From NCBI RefSeq assembly GCF_037076565.1, contig NZ_AP029028.1, positions 4,836,001 through 4,900,000 on the forward strand: a stretch of DNA of 64,000 nt, given 5' to 3'. Below, in pieces: positions 1-8,633 of this stretch. Within the stretch, counting starts at the first letter, position 1; each line of letters starts with the position of its first letter. Under the pieces are notes generated by a model that saw nothing but the letters and a program-made list of their open reading frames with translations, made no database searches and was not told where the DNA came from. Position numbers and translations under genes: made by a program. Origin of the DNA: Herbaspirillum sp. DW155 (lineage in GTDB: Bacteria; Pseudomonadota; Gammaproteobacteria; Burkholderiales; Burkholderiaceae_D).

Positions 1-1209
1 GCTGCGCACTTCGGCAGCGACCACCGCAAATCCCCGTCCCTCGTCGCCGGCACGCGCTGCCTCCACTGCCGCATTGAGCGCGAGAATATTGGTCTGGAAG
101 GCAATGCCATCGATGACGGCGATGATCTCCACGATACGTGCCGACGCCTGCCTGATCGCGGACATGGTGGAGACCACGCTCTGGACGACCTCGCCCGCCT
201 GCCCCGCCACCGCCGACGCATTCACGGCCAGCGCATCGGCCTGCTGCGAGTTGGCGGTGGTCTGCAAGATGCTGCCGGTGATCTGCTCCATGGCCGAGGC
301 GGTCTGCTCAAGCGAACTGGCCTGCTCCTCGGTGCGCGCCGACAGATCGATGTTGCCGCTGGCAATCTGCTGCGATGCCGTGGCCACGTTGTCCGCACCG
401 CCTTTGACGCCCTTGAGGATTTCCCGGAGATTTCCATTCATGTGCCGCAGAGCAGCGATGACCTCCCCGGTTTCATCCTTTCCGGCCAGGGCAATGTCAG
501 TGCGCAGGTCGCCTGCAGCCACGGTATTGGCGATCCTGGCCGCCAGCCTCAGCGGTGCGGCAATGGCGCGCGCAACGATCACCGAGAGCGCGCCTCCGAG
601 CAAGAGGACGGCGACAAGCGCAGCAGCGATCAAGGTTTGCGACTGCCCATAGATACGGGCCGTCTGCGCAGCGGACTGGTCACCGCCGCGGCGATTGACG
701 TCGGCCAGGACGGAGAAGTCCTTGAGCAGAGAAAAGTAGACATCCGAAGAGTCGCCCGCAAAGAGGGAAGCGGCCCTGTCGGGACGGCCGCCTTCCAGTG
801 CTTCCATCAATTCAGCATGCTGACGCAACAGCATGTCGATGCGGCGGCTGGCATCCGGATAGACGGCTTTTTCCTCGGGCTCGGAAATCTGACCCTGATA
901 GGTTTCAAGGGCCGCCTTGAGATCACTGAGCACATCCTGCGTGCGCCCCCGCAGCGTCTTCGTCAGCGCAGGATCGGTGGCATAGACGATCAATTGCGCC
1001 TCGTTGCTGCGCAGCCGCGCCAACAGCAGCTTGATGTCGCCCAAGGTCTTGATGCTGGGCAGCCAGTTGCTTGCCAGTTCATCGGCCGACGCGTGCACAC
1101 GATCAAGCTGCCAGAGCGAGAACGCACCGATGCAGGTTGTGAAGATCAAGATCAGGCCGAACGAGATGACGAGTTTCTTTGCGATCTTCAGATCACGGAA
1201 TTTTTTCAC
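1..1209 (-). CDS. methyl-accepting chemotaxis protein (3' end cut by window edge)
   Basis: Membrane chemoreceptor that passes ligand signals to CheA/CheW; 403 codons are present and the C-terminus lies outside the window. I translated it from a GTG at 1209, preceded by a purine-rich GGGGGT. It opens with [12 protein letters not shown] and a membrane segment ([17 protein letters not shown]), then a helical periplasmic region of 4HB_MCP type. A second membrane segment follows near residues 185-205 ([19 protein letters not shown]), then a HAMP domain and the start of the signalling domain with the typical [15 protein letters not shown] and [15 protein letters not shown] stretches. Ligand unknown. 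It is probably transcribed alone, since the next gene upstream has its own strong RBS. Confidence 0.9.
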   Translation of the reverse strand, partial: MKKFRDLKIAKKLVISFGLILIFTTCIGAFSLWQLDRVHASADELASNWLPSIKTLGDIKLLLARLRSNEAQLIVYATDPALTKTLRGRTQDVLSDLKAALETYQGQISEPEEKAVYPDASRRIDMLLRQHAELMEALEGGRPDRAASLFAGDSSDVYFSLLKDFSVLADVNRRGGDQSAAQTARIYGQSQTLIAAALVAVLLLGGALSVIVARAIAAPLRLAARIANTVAAGDLRTDIALAGKDETGEVIAALRHMNGNLREILKGVKGGADNVATASQQIASGNIDLSARTEEQASSLEQTASAMEQITGSILQTTANSQQADALAVNASAVAGQAGEVVQSVVSTMSAIRQASARIVEIIAVIDGIAFQTNILALNAAVEAARAGDEGRGFAVVAAEVRS

Positions 1210-1513
1210 ACTACCCCCGGGTTATTGTTGGACAAACCGGGGCTGATCCACATGAAAGAGGAGAGCAGGACTGCGCCGAACAACGGTATGCGCGCGTCGC
1301 GCCTTCCTCCCGGCGACGCCAGTCAAGAAGCTGCAAGAGCTGCGAGAAATGCCTGCCAGCCCATCGCAGGCTGATCGGTGAGACTGGTTCTTTGCAGTGA
1401 ATAGCCCCCGCAGAAGACTATCAGCGAGAGCCGCCAACTTCTTGCCCGAGAGCGCAGCAGTGTTGCCTCTGAGTGCAGCGATCTCACGAAATGATGACTC
1501 GGATGCGGACATC
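1210..1513. other. intergenic region, no supported gene
   Basis: This 304-bp gap separates the AraC-type regulator from the chemoreceptor, both on the minus strand. It should hold the chemoreceptor promoter. I see no convincing terminator, repeat or RNA gene. A 96-codon minus-strand frame fills it but has neither a recognisable RBS nor family features. Confidence 0.4.
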
Positions 1514-2488
1514 TCATTTTCTGTTCAGACGCTGCGCCAGAAGCCGGCGCAATTCGTTGGGCGTGTAATCGAAGGCCAGCTTGAAGACGCGGGAGAAATG
1601 GCTCATCGAGTTGAAGCCTTTGCTGTAGGCGATCTCCGAGATCTGCAGATGATTGAAGGCGGGATCGCTCAGCATGTTCTTGCAGGCTTCCAGACGCTTT
1701 TGCAGAATGAAGCGGGACACCGCCATGTCTTCATGCTGGAAAAGCAGATGCAGCTGGCGCAAGGAGATCTGATGGGCAGAGGCGATGACACCCGGACTGA
1801 GCGCGTCGTCATGCAGGTGGCGAAGAATATATTCCTGGATCAATTGCCGTTTGACGGAAGCATTGTCGCCGGCCGCCCGCGCATCATGGTGCAGCAGGGC
1901 ATTAACCAGCTCCAGCAGAGAGCGGCTGGCGGCCCCCAGCAGATGGTGCTCGAGCTGCAGCAGCTCGCTGGCCATGGCCCGCATGTGGTTGGCCAGCAGG
2001 TAGCCGATACCGTGACGGCTCTCCACCCGGCCGCCGCATGGCGGCTCCTTGTGTCCGGGGAAGCGCTCTCGCAACAGGCGCCATGGCAGCATCAGCGTGA
2101 GCTTGTGCAAGGTCCGCGTCACCTCGAAACGGGTGGCGTTGGCGGTGGTCCATACGATCAGGTCACCGGCCCCGACCTCCAGGCTGTGTCCGGCAGAATG
2201 AAAACGTTCGCTGCCGCTCTCCGAAAGCTGTATGCCGATATGTATATCGTCATCCCTTTTGACTGTCTGGTGATCGCGCTTTCCCTCGCAGGGATCACAG
2301 ATCGTATTGATGAGCGACAGATCATCGAATTCGTGTCTGACGAGATGAGCCCGAAAATCCGGCGACACCGCTTGCGTCAAGGCCCACTCCTGATACGAAC
2401 GGCATAGTGCTGTCTGCCAGGCTTCGGTTCTTTCGGCAGGCGCGATCTCTTCGCTGAGCCAGGAATAAGTCTTTCCTTTGCGATGCAT
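1514..2488 (-). CDS. AraC/XylS-family transcriptional regulator
   Basis: A 324-residue one-component regulator. The N-terminal ~200 residues resemble the AraC_binding_2 (FeaR/XylS-like) sensor fold, with typical stretches such as DDIHIGIQLSESG and AGDLIVWTT. The C-terminal ~100 residues form the double helix-turn-helix domain; ISEIAYSKGFNSMSHFSRVFK and the TPNELR end are the family signature. The start is well supported by AAGGAG eight bases upstream of the ATG. No catabolic operon is adjacent, so the inducer and target are unknown. FeaR-like proteins usually control aromatic or amine catabolism, but that is family knowledge only. Confidence 0.88.
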   Translation of the reverse strand: MHRKGKTYSWLSEEIAPAERTEAWQTALCRSYQEWALTQAVSPDFRAHLVRHEFDDLSLINTICDPCEGKRDHQTVKRDDDIHIGIQLSESGSERFHSAGHSLEVGAGDLIVWTTANATRFEVTRTLHKLTLMLPWRLLRERFPGHKEPPCGGRVESRHGIGYLLANHMRAMASELLQLEHHLLGAASRSLLELVNALLHHDARAAGDNASVKRQLIQEYILRHLHDDALSPGVIASAHQISLRQLHLLFQHEDMAVSRFILQKRLEACKNMLSDPAFNHLQISEIAYSKGFNSMSHFSRVFKLAFDYTPNELRRLLAQRLNRK

Positions 2489-2698
2489 GGCGAGCTCCTT
2501 TCATCTGAATGCTCGCATCCGATGCTGACAAAAGAATGACGAACGGATCGTCTAAACGTCGCTCATGATGTTAGAAAAACCATGTTTTCCTCGTGGAACA
2601 AGCGTTGACCACAGGACTTTCCAGACGGTCTGTCATCATATTGACGTTATAAAATCGCAACTACGCGGCAGGAAAAAAGAAGCGACGATGCAGATAAC

Positions 2699-3385
2699 TC
2701 AATCCATAGCTCGCTTATCAAATCCCCCTGCATTGAGAATGAAGGCCCGCGTAGTGAGATAGAGCACGGCGCCATTCAATACGTGCCAGAACATGTGCGT
2801 TCCGATGCTGACGTACTGGCAAGCCACCATATCAAGCGACCGCAACACCAGCGACAGCGTAAATACCCCTGCCGCCAGCAGCAGGATCATGGGCTCTACC
2901 TTGCGCATACGCCAGTGATACACACCCAGTCCGCCAATGAACAGCCAGGCCGATCCATATGACGCCACCGAGCCATTGAGCCACTGCTCCGGCAGCATGC
3001 CCACCCCATAGGTGACGACAAAGAAGAACAAGACCCAGCCCATCGTCGCGAGCCCGCCGCAGCGCGCCACCTTGCGCAGGTAGAACGCCAGGAACAGCAC
3101 CTGATAGACCGAAATGGGAATGACATCGGCAAACAATGCCCAGCGCACGGTAAAGGTGTGGAAAAGAAAACTGCCCACGCCGATCACGGCCACCATCAGC
3201 GTCAATAGCCGTGACATCGCCACCGTGCCGCGCCCATCGGGCAGCGGCAAGCGCCACAGGCAAAACGCGGCCAGCAGGAAAGCGAGATTGGAAAGCGCAT
3301 TGACGGGCTCAGCCCAGAAGGCGGTGCTGAGACGTTCGCAATACAGGTCTACCGGGGCAAACAGCGATTCGTTCATGGTGAGCAT
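2699..3385 (-). CDS. ceramidase-family (CREST superfamily) membrane protein
   Basis: A 228-residue integral membrane protein with about seven hydrophobic segments. It matches the alkaline ceramidase/CREST layout: an early E-x2-NALSNLAF motif, the GVGSFLFHTF histidine motif after the second helix, DVIPISVYQ, and a C-terminal GTHMFWHVLNG with two more histidines. In this superfamily the conserved Ser, Asp and three His residues form a zinc-dependent amide-hydrolase centre, so lipid amide hydrolysis is plausible; the actual substrate is unknown. The start could be the ATG at 3385 or at 3376; neither has a clear Shine-Dalgarno. No operon partner is evident. Confidence 0.8.
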   Translation of the reverse strand: MLTMNESLFAPVDLYCERLSTAFWAEPVNALSNLAFLLAAFCLWRLPLPDGRGTVAMSRLLTLMVAVIGVGSFLFHTFTVRWALFADVIPISVYQVLFLAFYLRKVARCGGLATMGWVLFFFVVTYGVGMLPEQWLNGSVASYGSAWLFIGGLGVYHWRMRKVEPMILLLAAGVFTLSLVLRSLDMVACQYVSIGTHMFWHVLNGAVLYLTTRAFILNAGGFDKRAMD

Positions 3386-3507
3386 TAGCAGAAAGTCGAC
3401 GGGCAGCAGGATGAGATCGAAAACAGCGGCCAGCAGATCGCACGTTCACGATGCAGCCGCCATCATCCGCGAAGCCGCCGGTTTTTGCCAGTCGCGGCTG
3501 CCGCCCT

Positions 3508-4719
3508 CTATGCTGTCGCCCCGATCACCCTGCCCGGTCGCCCGGCCAGCCATCCCAGCACGCCCATCAACACCGCTGCACCGGCACACAAGATGAGGAC
3601 CACGCTCCACCCGCCACTGACATCGTGCAGCCGCCCCATGAGGATAGGCCCCGCCGCCGCCAGCAGGTAACCCACGCACTGCGCCATGGCTGACAGCGCC
3701 GCCGCCTGCGGTGGCGTGGAGACGCGCGTGCCGACGAAGGCCAGGCCCAGGATCAGCACCGCGCCGGTGCCGAATCCGAACAGCGGCACCCAGACGATGG
3801 AAGCCTGCGGCCAGATGATCAGGCCGGCCAGGCTGAGCACGGTAGCGGCCGACATGCCTGCCGCCACCGGGCGATGGTCACGCAGGCGCGGGGCCAGCGG
3901 TACCAGCAGCAGGCCCGGCAGGGCCGAGGCCAGCTGCATCAGGCCATGCAGGTTGCCGGCCTCCACGGCGCTATGGCCATTGGCCGCGAGGATCGAAGGC
4001 AGCCAGGCCGTGACCACGTAATACACCAGCGAATTGGTCCCCAGAAAGAAAGTCACCTGCCAGGCCAGCGGCTGGCGCCACATCGAAGCAGCCCGCACGG
4101 GAGCGCTGGTCGGGCGGATCGCGCTCCGCCATTGCGGCAGCCAGGCCAGCATCGTCACCAATGGCAGCGCAACGAAAGAGACCAACGCCCAAGACCAGCC
4201 CAGGCCGGCCGCCAGCGGCACGGCACAGACCGAGCCCAGCGCGGATGCACCGCCCATGGTGAGGGCATAGATGGCGGTCATGCGCGTGAGGTCATCGGGA
4301 AAGTCACGCTTGAGCAGACTGGGCAAGAGCACGTTGCCGCCGGCAATCCCGCAGCCGATGAGACCGGTGCCGGCCAGCAAGGCCGCCACCGAGCCGGAGG
4401 AACGCAGCAGGATGCCACCGGCGATCAACAGCAAGGCCAGCAGCAGGGTGCGTTCCAGACCGAGGCCGCGTGCCACCCGCGCGGCCAGCGGCGACACCAG
4501 CGCGAAGCACAGCAGCGGCAAGCTCAGCATCAGGCCCGCCGCACCGGCCGAGAGCGCAAAGCTCTGCTGCAGCAAGCCCATCAACGGCCCCACGGCAGTG
4601 ACCGGCGCCCGCAGATTGGCGGCAATCAGAAGAATGCCGACGATCAGCCAGGCCCGGCCCTGGGCAGGGCGGCGATCATCGGGATCATCGGAGGGGATAG
4701 CGTGCACGGGCTGGGTCAT
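3508..4719 (-). CDS. nimT: MFS exporter, CynX/NimT family
   Basis: A 403-residue major facilitator with about 12 membrane segments. The early ANLRAPVTAVGPL segment is typical of the CynX/NimT (YeaN) branch, which includes the cyanate transporter CynX and the E. coli 2-nitroimidazole exporter NimT. It is divergent from an AraC-type regulator with an 82- to 106-bp shared promoter region. This matches the nimR-nimT pair of E. coli, which supports the exporter reading over cyanate uptake; there is no cynS nearby. Substrate specificity is inferred from family and context only. Confidence 0.8.
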   Translation of the reverse strand: MTQPVHAIPSDDPDDRRPAQGRAWLIVGILLIAANLRAPVTAVGPLMGLLQQSFALSAGAAGLMLSLPLLCFALVSPLAARVARGLGLERTLLLALLLIAGGILLRSSGSVAALLAGTGLIGCGIAGGNVLLPSLLKRDFPDDLTRMTAIYALTMGGASALGSVCAVPLAAGLGWSWALVSFVALPLVTMLAWLPQWRSAIRPTSAPVRAASMWRQPLAWQVTFFLGTNSLVYYVVTAWLPSILAANGHSAVEAGNLHGLMQLASALPGLLLVPLAPRLRDHRPVAAGMSAATVLSLAGLIIWPQASIVWVPLFGFGTGAVLILGLAFVGTRVSTPPQAAALSAMAQCVGYLLAAAGPILMGRLHDVSGGWSVVLILCAGAAVLMGVLGWLAGRPGRVIGATA

Positions 4720-4757
4720 CGGAGCCGGATTTGATCAGAAGCAGTGAGCGCCCAGCT

Positions 4758-4788
4758 TAGCCAATCGCGCTCTGCACGTATTTGGCTA
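4758..4788. promoter_or_regulatory. inverted repeat in the nimT/nimR divergent promoter
   Basis: TAGCCAA (4758-4764) and TTGGCTA (4782-4788) form a perfect 7-bp inverted repeat with a 17-nt spacer, midway between the divergent genes. A TACAAT hexamer (4787-4792) overlapping the right arm can serve as a -10 box for the regulator. A regulator bound here could act on both genes. Confidence 0.5.
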
Positions 4789-4825
4789 CAATGCCAGGAT
4801 ATTGCTAAAAACGGTCAATACCCTC

Positions 4826-5698
4826 ATGGCCTCCCTCTACGCCAGCCTGGTCGAACATGATCCGGACCGCCTCGATGCAGCGGTCACGGCCTTGCGCGTC
4901 CACACCTGCCAGAACGAACGCGAGACGCCGTTCCACAGCCATCGCAAGGGCCAGCTGGTGGTCGCGCTGCGCGGCGCGGTGACCTGCGAAACGGCCCAGG
5001 GGATGTGGATCGTGCCGCCGCAATCGGCGGTGTGGGTGCCACCGGGCGTGCCGCACAGCAACCGCGTCACGCTCGACGGGCAGCTGTGTTTTCTCTTCAT
5101 CGCACCGCAGGCGGCCAGCATGCCGGACCAGTGCTGCACGCTGGCGCTCTCGCCGCTGTTGGTCCAGATGATCTGCCACCTGGCCGAGCAGCGCCAGGAC
5201 TATGCGCCCCACGAGCGCACCGCGCGCCTGGCAGCGGTGCTGGTGGAGGAACTGGAACACAGCCAGCGCCACGCCCTGCCCTTGCATTTGCCGGTGCCGC
5301 AGCATTCGCGCCTGCGCGCCATTGCGCGCCATCTGGCCGAGCACCCCGCCGACCGCAGCACGGTGGCCGAATGGGGGCAGCGCCATGCGATGAGCGAGCG
5401 CAGCTTTGCCCGCTTCGTGCAGGCCGAGACCGGCATGAGCTTCGGCCGCTGGCGTCGCCAGATCCACCTGATGCTGGCGCTGCAGCGGCTGGCCTCGGGC
5501 TGTTCGGTGCAGCGCGTCTCGCAGGACCTGGGCTATGACTCGGTGAGCGCCTTCATCACCATGTTCAGGAAAACCCTGGGCAAGCCGCCCGCGCGCTACA
5601 TGGCGCAACGCCGGGCGGCACCTTCTCCTGCGCCGCTGGCCCGGCCCGCGGCGCCCTACTTCCAACCGACACGGCAAGCCTCATGGAAACCGAACTGA
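4826..5698 (+). CDS. nimR: AraC-family regulator, NimR-like
   Basis: Roughly 290 residues: an N-terminal cupin-type sensor (HSHRKGQLVVALRG, then WVPPGVPHSN) and a C-terminal AraC helix-turn-helix domain (VQRVSQDLGYDSVSAFITMF, then RKTLGKPPARYM). It likely represses or activates the divergent exporter, as NimR does for nimT in E. coli. I chose the ATG at 4826. A TTG at 4802 in frame sits only ten bases after the candidate -10 box and two bases after AGGA, which is too close. The last 16 bases overlap the downstream CYTH-CHAD gene. Confidence 0.82.
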   Translation: MASLYASLVEHDPDRLDAAVTALRVHTCQNERETPFHSHRKGQLVVALRGAVTCETAQGMWIVPPQSAVWVPPGVPHSNRVTLDGQLCFLFIAPQAASMPDQCCTLALSPLLVQMICHLAEQRQDYAPHERTARLAAVLVEELEHSQRHALPLHLPVPQHSRLRAIARHLAEHPADRSTVAEWGQRHAMSERSFARFVQAETGMSFGRWRRQIHLMLALQRLASGCSVQRVSQDLGYDSVSAFITMFRKTLGKPPARYMAQRRAAPSPAPLARPAAPYFQPTRQASWKPN

Positions 5699-7239
5699 AA
5701 CTGCTGCTCGCCCCCGAGCACACCAAGGCCTTCATCGGCCATCCGCTGATCAAGCGCCACGCCCTGGCCGCACCGCGCCTCAAGGACCAGACCGGCACCT
5801 ATTTCGATACGCCCGACCTGCTGCTGCGCCAGCACGAAGCCGGCCTGCGGGTGCGCCGGACCGGAAGTGAATATATCCAGACCCTCAAGGCCGGCGGCGG
5901 CGTCAGTGGCGGCCTGCACCAGCGCAATGAATGGGAGTCCCTGGTGGAAGGTGAACAACCCGACCTGCCGGTGCTGCGCGAGCTGGCAGCCTCCGACGAA
6001 GCCTGGGCCAGGAAGGTGTTTTCCGACAAGACCGCCGCGCAGTTGACGCCCATCTTCAGCACGCGCATCCAGCGCATGGTGTGGGATCTGGTGCTGGCCG
6101 ACGGCGCCGAGGTCGAATGCGTGCTCGACCAGGGCAGCGTCGAACATGGCGCACTCACGGCGGAGGTCTGCGAAATCGAACTGGAACTCAAACAGGGCGA
6201 GGCCAGTGCCCTCTTCGACTTCGCGTTGCAGTTGCTGCAGGACCTGCCGCTGCGCATCGGCATCCAGAGCAAGGCACAACGTGGCTATGCGCTGTTCCAT
6301 CAGGCCCGCCGCGCCCAGAGCGGGGCGGCCGCCGTGTCTTCGGCCAGTCGCGCCAGGCCGCTGGAACTGGCACGCAAGATGCCGGTGGAGCAGGCTTTCC
6401 TGGCGGTGGTCAACAATTGCATGGCGCAGATTCAGGCCAATGACATCGCCGACCAGGACAGCGAGGACATCGAACGCCTGCACCAGATGCGCGTGGGTCT
6501 GCGTCGCCTGCGATCGGCCTTCACCCTGTTTGAACCCGAGATCGTCCTGCCCGCACCTCTGGCGGCCGAATTCGATTGGGTCTCACAAGCCATCGGTAAC
6601 GCACGCGACTGGGATGTGCTGGCGACCCAGACCCTGACGACCCTGCCACCACAGGCCATCGGCGCCATCGATCTGGAACGGGTACGTCACGCCGCACTGG
6701 TGGAGGCCGGCAAGGAACATGCGCGGGCGGTGCAAGCCGTGGCCTCCCCGCGCTACACCGCACTGGTACTGCAGTTCAGCCGCTGGCTGTTGCTGGCGGG
6801 CTGGCGCGAGGGACTCGATGCAGCCGGGCAGAAGGCGCTGGCACAACCGTTGTCACGCTTTGCGCAGCAGCGGCTGCGGCGGGATGAGAAGCGGCTCAAC
6901 AAGCGCGGCGAACATCTGGAAGAGAATGACCGCGCGCGCCACCGTGCCCGCATTGCCGCCAAGAAGATGCGCTACGACATCGAGTTCTTCCAGGCCCTGT
7001 ATGGGGAAAAGAGCAGCCGCCCCTACCTGAAGGCGCTGTCGCGCCTGCAGGACCAGCTCGGCCTGCAGAATGACCTGGTGGTCGCCGATGCCCTGCTGCA
7101 GCAACTGCAGCAGAAGCAGGCGCGTATTGCACCCAGCATCGCCTATGCGCGCGGCTACCTGGCCGGGCAGGTCAGGGATGGCCACGAGCGCACGCGGCGC
7201 CTGTGGAAAAAATGGAAAGCGCAGGAACTGCCGCAATGA
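5683..7239 (+). CDS. CYTH and CHAD domain-containing protein
   Basis: A 518-residue protein. It begins with the CYTH signature ExExK (E2, E4, K6) and a triphosphate-tunnel domain of about 200 residues, followed from about residue 225 by a helical CHAD domain rich in conserved His/Arg (LHQMRVGLRRLRSAFTLF, RHRARIAAKKMRYDIEFF). CYTH domains bind or hydrolyse inorganic triphosphates and CHAD domains bind polyphosphate, so a role in polyphosphate metabolism is likely. The gene overlaps the end of the NimR-like gene and converges on pelG with only 12 bp between them. Confidence 0.9.
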   Translation: METELKLLLAPEHTKAFIGHPLIKRHALAAPRLKDQTGTYFDTPDLLLRQHEAGLRVRRTGSEYIQTLKAGGGVSGGLHQRNEWESLVEGEQPDLPVLRELAASDEAWARKVFSDKTAAQLTPIFSTRIQRMVWDLVLADGAEVECVLDQGSVEHGALTAEVCEIELELKQGEASALFDFALQLLQDLPLRIGIQSKAQRGYALFHQARRAQSGAAAVSSASRARPLELARKMPVEQAFLAVVNNCMAQIQANDIADQDSEDIERLHQMRVGLRRLRSAFTLFEPEIVLPAPLAAEFDWVSQAIGNARDWDVLATQTLTTLPPQAIGAIDLERVRHAALVEAGKEHARAVQAVASPRYTALVLQFSRWLLLAGWREGLDAAGQKALAQPLSRFAQQRLRRDEKRLNKRGEHLEENDRARHRARIAAKKMRYDIEFFQALYGEKSSRPYLKALSRLQDQLGLQNDLVVADALLQQLQQKQARIAPSIAYARGYLAGQVRDGHERTRRLWKKWKAQELPQ

Positions 7240-7251
7240 ACGGGCAAGCGT

Positions 7252-8622
7252 TCACTGCAGCATGAAGGTCTCGTACTCCAGCAGTTCCAGCTTGCGCGTG
7301 AGCAGCACGAAACCGGCCAGCACCACCACGAACACCGCCAGCGCAAAACCGAAGCCGTAAAAGGTCGGCCCCAGGTGCAGCGACAGCGCGGTGAAGCCGA
7401 TGTTGAGCAGCACCAGACTGCCGCACAGGCCCAGCACGATGGGGCGCTTGTCGAGATAGAAGAAGACGTTGAGGATGCCCAGCAGCACCACCTGCAGGCT
7501 GGCGGCGATGACGTCGATGTAGAGCAGCGGCAGGTAGAGCGTGGAGATGCCCAGCCACTTCAGGATGGCTTCGCCCGTCACCATCAGCAGCAAGGTGGTG
7601 ATGGCCTGGATCTTGATGATTTCCAGCAGGCCCAGGCGTACCGTCTCCACCATGCCGTTGCGATGCTTCTCGATGGTTTCCAGCGAGGCGCCGGTGCGCA
7701 CCGCTTCGTAGAAGGCATCGTAGTCCTCGACGAAATCGGTCTCCATGCGCAGCAGGAAAATGGCCATGCCGGGGATGATGGAGAGGTAGGCCAGAAACAC
7801 CGGCAGGTCATAGATCACCGAGGCGCGCAGCGGGCCGATGATGGCCTGGCTGGTCTCCGGGGTGTACCAGAACATGGCCTTGTCGATCCAGATCGCGGTG
7901 TTGTAGAGCAGGCCGATGGCCATGAGCGAGGGATAGAGTTTCTTGCGCTCATAGAACTCGAAGGAGATGAAGCGATCGGAAGGAAAATTACGCAGGATCA
8001 GCGCCATCATCGCCATCAGCAACACTGCCTGGCCGATCACGAAGCCCCCCATCAAGCCCTCCAGTCCGAGCGGACGCAGCAGCAGCGCGGCCACCACGGT
8101 CACCGTGTAACCCAGGGCATAAATCCAGAAGATGGCCTGGTACTGCTTCATCCCCGACAGGAAGATGGTGGCGATCCAGATGTTGCACATGATGATGAAG
8201 GCCGCCAGCAGGAGCAGCCGGTACAGCGCGCTCTGCTGCGGGAACAGGAAAGCTACCGCCAGCAATCCCGGCACCCCGCCCAGCACGGTCACGGCCAATG
8301 ACACCGAATGAAAATTGGGCAGGATGGCGTGGTTGTCCTTCTCGAACAGGCGGTCGGCGGCAAAGCGCGTCAGGGCCAGCTGGAAGATGCCGGTAAAGAT
8401 CAGCGACAGCGAAATCACGTAGGTGATGCTGACCTGGAACTGCACGATGGCTAGCTTGGGGATGTTGACCGTATAGCTGACCAGGCCGATGACCAGGATG
8501 CCGACGATGGACATGATCCACGGCCCCGAACTGATCAGGGCTGCGTAAGAATATGCCTGCATCAGCGAGAGCAGGCTGTCGCGCTTCAATATCTTGCGCA
8601 GTTCAAAACCGATACCGGCCAT
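7252..8622 (-). CDS. pelG: Pel exopolysaccharide inner-membrane transporter PelG
   Basis: Last gene of the pel operon, 456 residues, with about 12 hydrophobic helices in the Wzx-like/MOP flippase fold. The start MAGIGFELRKILKRDSL is characteristic of PelG. In the known Pseudomonas aeruginosa system, PelG works with PelD, PelE and PelF in the inner membrane to move the GalNAc/GlcNAc-type polymer into the periplasm. A clear AAGGAAG lies upstream of the ATG, and only 11 bp separate it from pelF. Its 3' end converges on the CYTH-CHAD gene. Confidence 0.93.
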   Translation of the reverse strand: MAGIGFELRKILKRDSLLSLMQAYSYAALISSGPWIMSIVGILVIGLVSYTVNIPKLAIVQFQVSITYVISLSLIFTGIFQLALTRFAADRLFEKDNHAILPNFHSVSLAVTVLGGVPGLLAVAFLFPQQSALYRLLLLAAFIIMCNIWIATIFLSGMKQYQAIFWIYALGYTVTVVAALLLRPLGLEGLMGGFVIGQAVLLMAMMALILRNFPSDRFISFEFYERKKLYPSLMAIGLLYNTAIWIDKAMFWYTPETSQAIIGPLRASVIYDLPVFLAYLSIIPGMAIFLLRMETDFVEDYDAFYEAVRTGASLETIEKHRNGMVETVRLGLLEIIKIQAITTLLLMVTGEAILKWLGISTLYLPLLYIDVIAASLQVVLLGILNVFFYLDKRPIVLGLCGSLVLLNIGFTALSLHLGPTFYGFGFALAVFVVVLAGFVLLTRKLELLEYETFMLQ

Positions 8623-8633
8623 GTTCTTCCTTG

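Noticed and set aside
1222-1512. 96-codon minus-strand frame after the AraC regulator
   Set aside because: It starts two bases past the regulator stop, but has no RBS, no family resemblance, and occupies the expected promoter of the chemoreceptor.
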